Source of the DNA: Larix kaempferi
Lineage: Eukaryota > Streptophyta > Pinopsida > Pinales > Pinaceae
Assembly (NCBI GenBank): GCA_027924585.1
Contig: BSBM01000361.1
Location: 67,926,001-67,990,000, forward strand
DNA: 64,000 bases
Reading direction: 5' to 3'
Shown here: piece by piece, positions 59,049 through 64,000 of the stretch
Numbering within the stretch: position 1 is the stretch's first letter
Layout: the number at the start of each line of letters is the position of its first letter
Position numbers and translations under genes: made by a program
Notes under the pieces: generated by a model
What the model was told of the DNA's origin: nothing
Seen by the model: only the letters and a program-made list of their open reading frames with translations
Databases searched by the model: none

Positions 59049-60377
59049 ATGCCGCAGGTTCTTTGGAGAGAGCGGGAGATTCCCGACAAGATCATGGCCG
59101 TCATCCGAGAGGATGACAATGTACGGTCGGTACTGGGGCTATTTGGACTTCTAAAGTTCACCCAGATACCCATGATACGGTCAGTAGCGTTGCTGCTGAA
59201 CCGACTGATCAGCTTCTGGGAGCCAGACATACAGGCTTTCCGGGTACAGGGTGAGAGGGTGGACCTCACCCTCACGGATGTATATTTTTTGACGGGGTTG
59301 CCCTACCTGGGCAGGGTGGCAGACACACAGCCGCGGGTCGCCGCGGACGTAGACATGGAGGACATGCTAGACAGATACTGTAGGCCCGAGGCGAGGGTGC
59401 ATAGGAATGCACTCTTGGTGAGGGATTTAGAGGAGTCATCGGTGCAGGCCTTGGCGGCATGTGTAGTTCGAGTACTGGGGTCCCAGTCACCTGAGAAGGT
59501 GTCTGGGGGTCAGATGCAGATGATCGAGCACGTACTGGATGGGGTGTACTTCGCGTGGGGCCAGATGTTCCTGACCTGCGTTCAGCGGCAGCTGACGGAA
59601 GCGAAGGAAGATGGCAAGGGTTTTTGTTTTGGTTCCTTCTTGTGTGCCTTCTTTATGGAGAGGGTACCCACACTGCGGCCACGGGTGCCGATCAGGGCAG
59701 GAGGTATGAGGGAGCCGCGGATGGTGCGGTGGGGTGAGATGATGCGCCGCCGTGGTGGCGGCGATGTGGGTAGGTATTTCACACAGGAGTTGTACCTGCA
59801 GTGGCTCCAGCTTCCATTGACACTAGACGACTTCCCGTATCGGGATATGGACTTCACGGGAGATCCGGAGGCGCCACGAGCACCGGGACAGGCATGGGGA
59901 CCCGATGGTACATATGTGTTTTTGCTTACATGTTAGGTATGTCAAGTTTTGTTTATATGATGTGATAGGAGATTGATATATTGTGACTGACATATGGGTG
60001 ATCTTGCAGATGTGGGCCCGAGGCTGTCTCCAGGACATGTGGCACGGAGGGGTATTGTGGTCGTCCCAGCTCTGCCTGGGCGCGGTGAGGTCCGTCGCCA
60101 TGATGCGGAGGGGACATTGGAGTCGGTGCGGGCACTACTAGATCGGTTGCTGATAGGGGTGAACGACGAGGGATGGCGGGATGTTGATCCTGATGTAGTT
60201 CAGGATTGTATGAGGGCACCCCGAGAGTTCAGATCCATTGCGATCCGGGTGGCGATCTTGGTGGACCGGGTACGGGCACAGGAGGCCGGAGGAGATGAGG
60301 ACTCGTCGGAGGAGGAGCGAGGGGAGGATTCAGAGGCAGCCGATGCCGGCAATGATGCAGGATACGACTCCCATTAG
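59049..60377 (+). CDS. Plant-mobile-domain-like protein, two exons, apparently intact
   Basis: Exon 1 59049-59907, intron 59908-60009 (donor GATG|GTACAT, acceptor CTTGCAG), exon 2 60010-60377: 408 codons without a stop. The start is the first ATG after an acceptor-like TTGACAG. FRVQGERVDLTLTDVYFLTGLP near residue 75 matches the PMD pattern (a leading hydrophobic block, then an ITLxDV and TGLP motif); GFCFGSFLCAFFMERVP and the YLQWLQLPLTLDDF segment follow. PMD proteins include host MAIL-type silencing factors and many transposon-borne homologs. The C-terminus is highly acidic (EDSSEEERGEDSEAAD). The gene is GC-rich against AT-rich surroundings. Unspliced, it would end at 59936. It is antisense to gypsy-3, convergent with its RNase H ORF, so a cargo or extra ORF of that element is likely. 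Confidence 0.65.
59908..60009 (+). other. Predicted 102-bp intron of the PMD gene
   Basis: Starts GTACATATG, is T-rich, and ends GATCTTGCAG. Removing it keeps the frame and extends the protein by 122 residues. Length matches other inferred introns in the window. Confidence 0.6.
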
Positions 60378-60517
60378 GGAGTGTAGGGGACTCCCCCCCG
60401 AGTTTTGTAGCTACGGCATGTATGTTGATGAGGCTTTTAGGGATGTATAGCCATTTTTTGTATAGCTGAGTACAGGGGTACTCAGGACATGTATAGCACT
60501 GAACATGTATATTTTTT

Positions 60518-60536
60518 GATATATATATATATATAT
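60518..60536. repeat. Short AT microsatellite
   Basis: A (TA) run after the PMD gene's stop, likely part of the 3' noncoding spacer. Confidence 0.8.
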
Positions 60537-60574
60537 GCTCGTGGATTCACCTTTTGGTATGATGTTGTTGTATT

Positions 60575-60790
60575 TGTACGCACGTGGATGCGCTTTATGA
60601 GTTGTGATATGCTTACATTGCACGTGGATGCAAGTAGGTTAGGATGTTAGGCACGTGGATGCCCCTTGTGTATTTTATGTGATGTGACATGATATATGTA
60701 TGTTTAGGCAAGTGGATGCCCCTATGGATATGCATGTGGTTTATGTACATGGATGCAAATGTGGATGTGATGCAATCTTTTTGGGTTTTT
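60575..60790. repeat. Dispersed CACGTGGATGC motif repeat
   Basis: CACGTGGATGC occurs at 60581 and 60621 and, followed by C, at 60652. Variants CAAGTGGATGCC (60709) and ACATGGATGC (about 60748) continue it. Three copies contain the palindrome CACGTG (G-box core). It lies between the convergent PMD and RNase H ORFs. Confidence 0.7.
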
Positions 60791-60831
60791 ATATATTTTT
60801 ATGAGATGCTACGTGATGATGATGCATGATG

Positions 60832-61260
60832 TTACATGGTGTGATTGATATGCCATTCTAGGATATTGTTGGCCATTTGGTCTGCGACACTATTTTGGGC
60901 TCTGGGGACATGTGTGAACGTGATGGATTCAAACTGTCGACTGAGTTGTTTTGCGCGCAGGAATTTTCTAAAAAGGCAGGGATCACGCACCTGGTAGCAG
61001 TTGTTGAGCTGGGAGACAAGTAGCTGGGAGTCAAGGAACACATGAAGGTGACATATGCCCATTTGGAGGGCGGCAGTCAAGAGACCGGTCACAGCGTCAT
61101 ACTCCGCCTGGTTATTGGTAGCAGCGCCTATACATATCCCGTCAAGGTGAATCATCTCGTTGGAAGGGGAGTACAAGACCCATGCTGCAGAAGCCAGGTT
61201 GGGAGACCAGCGGCTTGCGCCATCAGCGAAGCCAGTGTAACAAGGTGGAAGCTGGTCCAT
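60832..61260 (-). CDS. Stand-alone RNase H of gypsy-3
   Basis: An intact 142-residue ORF from ATG 61260. The four catalytic acids are visible: Asp13 (GFADGAS), Glu53 (NNQAEYDA), Asp77 (VFLDSQLL) and Asp127 (SVADQMA). The fold order is that of bacterial/plant-type RNase H, like the extra RNase H domain of Tat-lineage gypsy elements, which removes RNA from RNA-DNA hybrids during reverse transcription. The sequence before the ATG is pyrimidine-rich and ends GATTACAG, resembling a 3' splice site, so this domain may be joined by splicing to the upstream gag-protease message; both are in the same reading frame modulo 3. The adjacent RT that it should serve is deleted. Confidence 0.85.
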   Translation of the reverse strand: MDQLPPCYTGFADGASRWSPNLASAAWVLYSPSNEMIHLDGICIGAATNNQAEYDAVTGLLTAALQMGICHLHVFLDSQLLVSQLNNCYQVRDPCLFRKFLRAKQLSRQFESITFTHVPRAQNSVADQMANNILEWHINHTM

Positions 61261-61359
61261 CTGTAATCATACATAAATGATGAATGTAAGATGATGGTAA
61301 AAAATGTGAAAAACAAAAAAGAGAGCAAACTGTACAATGCGGACCAACAAGGTCGCGAG
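61261..61359 (-). other. Possible intron end between the RT stub and RNase H
   Basis: On the minus strand a T-rich stretch (CTCTCTTTTTTGTTTTTCAC) leads to GATTACAG|ATG. A matching 5' splice site was not found with confidence. Alternatively it is a deletion scar. Confidence 0.4.
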
Positions 61360-63600
61360 TTATTCTAGGGATAGAGACTCCTTAGGATACAACCCAGCAT
61401 GGGGGTTGCGCAAAGGAAGGCCTTCAGAGTCGGTTTTAGTACGAATAGGAAGTTCCTCTGGCCGTGTGTCCGTGTGATGTTCGAGAATGGCGGGGTCAAG
61501 ACCAGGCATCTCTGTATAGGACCAGGCAAAGACATCACGGAATTCTCGGAAGAGTTTTCTGTACTCCTCAATCTCTTGTTCACTGCAGGAGGCTCCTAAG
61601 GCAATGCATTCATTGACGCCAGGGGGGTCAGAGATATCTATGTAGATGACGGGTGAGATGTTGGCCATGTTACCCTCCTCGAAGGCATCAGGAGCAGGAA
61701 TAGGGTCTTTGAACCAGTCGACCTTGGTGGGGAGGAAGTCGTTGGACTCAACTGTGAATTGGGTAGCTGTGCTAGAGGAGGATTCTTCTGGGATGAAATA
61801 GGAACGGTGGTGCATGTCATCCCAGGGATAATCCGGGGCAGTCAGGGCCTCAAGAACTTCCTCATTGGTACGGAAAGTTTGCGTCGTCAAATCGGTTGAC
61901 GAGGGAATGGTAGTGGAAGAGATCATGTAAATGGTGTTGACCTCTCCTGAAGGTGAAGAGTCTGGGGGGTAGATCTCCTCAATGGTAGGTGGTGCCGTCT
62001 CAAGATCCAGATTGTTCATCTCATAGAGAGCCGCTCTGTAATCCGGGAGATCGGGACAATGATGTGAATAATGCCCGTAAATACCGCATATGGCGCAGGG
62101 GTGGTTGGTACGTAGGGACTTATCTTTAGGCTTGGGAGTGGGGTTTAGTTCAACAGTTGGGATGTTAGGGTCATCGTCGAGCATCTGCATGTGCTTCTGT
62201 AATGCGGGTAACTGTGGGCATTGGTGGGTCGCATGGCCCAACTCGTCGCACAGCGAGCATTTGGGAGGAGCACGCAATACTGGAGGGTTTTTTACTGTCT
62301 TGGGAGGTGGTACAGCAGTGTAAGGTTGTGGACCTCTGCCCCCAGTGGGTTTGGGAGTAGGAGGGGGAGTCGTGGAGGACGAAGGGGTAGAGACACCAGG
62401 AGGTGGCTGAGAGGTAGTAGCCATGGGTTGCACCGGTTGGAGGATGACATCAGGTGTCGGTGGGCGAACGGGAGGCGAAAGATACCATACAGGTAATCCC
62501 AAAGTTAACCCAGGGAGACTAAGGGTAGCCATGACCGGGGCGCTTACTACTCCCGATGGAGGGACTAGGAAGGGGATCGTATGGATCGGTGTAACACCAA
62601 TGTGGCTAGGTACCAATGGTGGCTTAGGAAACAAGGGTGGTTGATTGCTAGGTGGTTGGTTGTCATGGGACAAGGTACATAAGTCACACGCTTCGGGCGT
62701 AGATGACGGGGGAGGAATGGATTGAAAGGTGGAGGTCATCGGCGCGTCTGAGTAAACCCCAGGCCCCGTAGAGGAAACAAACGAGGTGGTGGCACGAGAA
62801 ACAGGTTGTTCAACCATGGGGAGAACATTTTGAGGTGCCGCAGGAGCACTGGGATCATAGTAGGTGAGCTGGTCAACCTTAACCACGCGTCCCTCATGGG
62901 GGAACATCATGGTGCGAAAGACGGAAGAGGCAACCGCCCGCATGGCATACATGTAGCTGCGGCCAAGTAAAAGGTTGTAATCCAATTGGGCATTGATTAC
63001 CTCAATGTCGATGAGTACAGTTTTGCCACCTAACTGGACGGGGACATTGGCGAGGAGGCCTTGGGGCTGAGTTGAACGACCGTCGTAGGCGCGTAATGCA
63101 GTGGTGGACTGCTGGAGAGTGGGGGATCCCAACTTCTGCCACACGAATGTAGACATGACGCATGTGGAGGCACCTTCATCGATAATGCATCGATGGATGA
63201 CAAGATTCCGAATGGAAACAGAAACTTGGAATGCTAGGGTGGAAGGCAGGCGAGGTTCAGACTGGTCTAAATCAAATGCCATCAAATTCGAATCATTTGG
63301 GTCAATCCCCCCAATGGCGAAGAGTAAAGTCTTGCGCTGGGAAGGGAAGTTCTTCAAGACTTCTAACGCAGACATGGCTGCGGGAGATTGGGCTAGGTCG
63401 TCTACAATGCTGTAGTTTGATGCAGCGCACGCATTGGGGTTATTGTTGATACGGCGAAGTGGGAAACGAGGGGCTTTGGGAGCGCCATCTAGTGGAGGTG
63501 GAGGAATACGTAACGCTTGATCGGTGGGATGAGCATTAGTAGGTTTATCCGTGGGAGGGGCTTCAGAGGTGGAGCGTATTGGTTCCGATGGGTCTGGAGA
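61360..63600 (-). CDS. gypsy-3 protease, Pro-rich linker, two zinc knuckles and RT stub
   Basis: A minus-strand frame open from about 63605 to the stop TAA at 61360; the first ATG is 63375. N-terminal YSIVDDLAQSP and MSALEVLKNFPSQRKTLL precede a retropepsin domain with active site IIDEGASTCVM (Asp near 63180, DEG for the usual DSG) and DYNLLLGRSYMYAM. A Pro/Ser/Thr-rich linker of about 200 residues follows. Two knuckles, CSLCDELGHATHQC (about 62216-62260) and CAICGIYGHYSHHC (about 62055-62099), then an acidic segment, lead to the RT N-terminus (FREFRDVFAWSYTEMPGLD), which breaks off soon after. No internal stop is present in 670 codons. Knuckles downstream of protease are unusual. Confidence 0.8.
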   Translation of the reverse strand, partial: SPDPSEPIRSTSEAPPTDKPTNAHPTDQALRIPPPPLDGAPKAPRFPLRRINNNPNACAASNYSIVDDLAQSPAAMSALEVLKNFPSQRKTLLFAIGGIDPNDSNLMAFDLDQSEPRLPSTLAFQVSVSIRNLVIHRCIIDEGASTCVMSTFVWQKLGSPTLQQSTTALRAYDGRSTQPQGLLANVPVQLGGKTVLIDIEVINAQLDYNLLLGRSYMYAMRAVASSVFRTMMFPHEGRVVKVDQLTYYDPSAPAAPQNVLPMVEQPVSRATTSFVSSTGPGVYSDAPMTSTFQSIPPPSSTPEACDLCTLSHDNQPPSNQPPLFPKPPLVPSHIGVTPIHTIPFLVPPSGVVSAPVMATLSLPGLTLGLPVWYLSPPVRPPTPDVILQPVQPMATTSQPPPGVSTPSSSTTPPPTPKPTGGRGPQPYTAVPPPKTVKNPPVLRAPPKCSLCDELGHATHQCPQLPALQKHMQMLDDDPNIPTVELNPTPKPKDKSLRTNHPCAICGIYGHYSHHCPDLPDYRAALYEMNNLDLETAPPTIEEIYPPDSSPSGEVNTIYMISSTTIPSSTDLTTQTFRTNEEVLEALTAPDYPWDDMHHRSYFIPEESSSSTATQFTVESNDFLPTKVDWFKDPIPAPDAFEEGNMANISPVIYIDISDPPGVNECIALGASCSEQEIEEYRKLFREFRDVFAWSYTEMPGLDPAILEHHTDTRPEELPIRTKTDSEGLPLRNPHAGLYPKESLSLE

Positions 63601-64000
63601 TTGACGTCAGCAGATGACATCATCAGCAAGTGGTGGGCACCTGAGTCAAACATGAGTTGATCAGGAGCAGTGTAAGTGATCTGTTGTTGTTGGGGCACGT
63701 TGGCTTGAGGGGGAGCCAACGGCTGAGTGTTCACTACGCCTTGGGTTGGTAAGGGGTTTTGCAGCACCAAAGGGGGTTGTTGAGGTTGGGGGGGGTTGGG
63801 CGGTGCTTGGGGAGCCGCATGCCCTTGGCGATGGGCCTCGTCAACCCAGAGTTGCCGAGCTCGCTCTAAGTGTGGGCAAGCATGTGTGTAGTGGCCGTAT
63901 ACCCCGCAGATAGAACAAGGGTGGTTCGTTCGCAAATTGGGGTTTTTAGCCTGCTTGGGCGGGCGATCAGGGTTTTGATTAGCGGGGGCCGCATTATTGT
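63489..64000 (-). CDS. gypsy-3 gag C-terminus with zinc knuckle (partial, runs off edge)
   Basis: The frame is open at the right window edge. It encodes a Lys/Asn-rich stretch, RTNHPCSICGVYGHYTH with the CX2CX4HX4C knuckle (about 63872-63918), then a Gln/Pro-rich region, ending at 63489. It is in another frame than the protease ORF and overlaps it by about 110 bp (63489-63600). That overlap could be translational frameshifting or a simple indel. The RTNHPC knuckle is nearly repeated downstream of the protease. Confidence 0.75.
   Translation of the reverse strand, partial: NNAAPANQNPDRPPKQAKNPNLRTNHPCSICGVYGHYTHACPHLERARQLWVDEAHRQGHAAPQAPPNPPQPQQPPLVLQNPLPTQGVVNTQPLAPPQANVPQQQQITYTAPDQLMFDSGAHHLLMMSSADVNLQTHRNQYAPPLKPLPRINLLMLIPPIKRYVFLHLH

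Larger units (their letters stand above)
54429..64000 (-). mobile_element. gypsy-3: minus-strand gypsy derivative lacking most of RT and integrase (runs off right edge)
   Basis: Minus-strand layout from the right is gag with a zinc knuckle (64000-63489), protease and linker with two more knuckles, a stub of RT (to 61360), RNase H (61260-60832), an antisense PMD gene (59049-60377), a repeat-rich 3' region, a polypurine tract and the 3' LTR (55963-54429). Unlike the other elements here, the ORFs have almost no stops. The 5' LTR should lie to the right of the window. Presence of a separate RNase H and extra ORFs is compatible with the Tat lineage. Without RT and integrase it would depend on another element. 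Confidence 0.7.

Overview
This window looks like repeat-dense intergenic DNA from a land plant with a large genome, perhaps a gymnosperm; that placement is a guess from the element families, not a measurement. The evidence for a plant is copia elements primed by initiator tRNA-Met (TGGTATCAGAGC), plant gypsy elements with extra ORFs beside pol, an L1-type LINE carrying an RNase H domain, a plant-mobile-domain (PMD) protein and GT-AG introns of about 100 bp. I see no convincing ordinary host gene, tRNA, rRNA or CRISPR array.

Positions 1-44330 read as one nest of insertions. A copia fragment (43509-44330) holds a minus-strand gypsy (gypsy-2, 21351-43487). Gypsy-2 was hit three times: by a plus-strand copia (copia-C, 35229-42638) in its 5' LTR, by a complete LINE (23957-31040, 18-bp target-site duplication) just upstream of reverse transcriptase, and by a plus-strand gypsy of the same family (gypsy-1, window portion 12842-21350) in its integrase. 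Gypsy-1 was interrupted by a minus-strand copia (copia-A, before position 1 to 12841), which in turn carries a 950-bp inverted-repeat element (2651-3600) and a younger minus-strand copia (copia-B, 5303-11431, 5-bp duplication TGATC). Most coding regions stay in long common frames but carry nonsense codons explainable by C-to-T change, as expected of methylated, silenced DNA.

Positions 44331-54428 hold a hairpin-rich tandem array, a decayed protein of the extra-ORF type (N-terminal domain, Ser/Thr/Pro-rich middle, coiled-coil end), a 359-bp satellite in five copies, and a decayed multi-exon gene with a proline-rich tail.

Positions 54429-64000 belong to a third gypsy (gypsy-3, minus strand, running off the right edge). 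It contrasts with the rest: its ORFs are long and open. It has a 3' LTR with a transcribed hairpin array, a long 3' region with several tandem repeats, a second hairpin array with changed-but-paired arms, an intact two-exon PMD protein on the opposite strand, an intact stand-alone RNase H ORF, and a gag-protease ORF with zinc knuckles both before and after the protease. Nearly all of reverse transcriptase and all of integrase are missing. This is the best candidate for something undescribed: a non-autonomous gypsy derivative that keeps gag, protease, RNase H and an antisense PMD gene.
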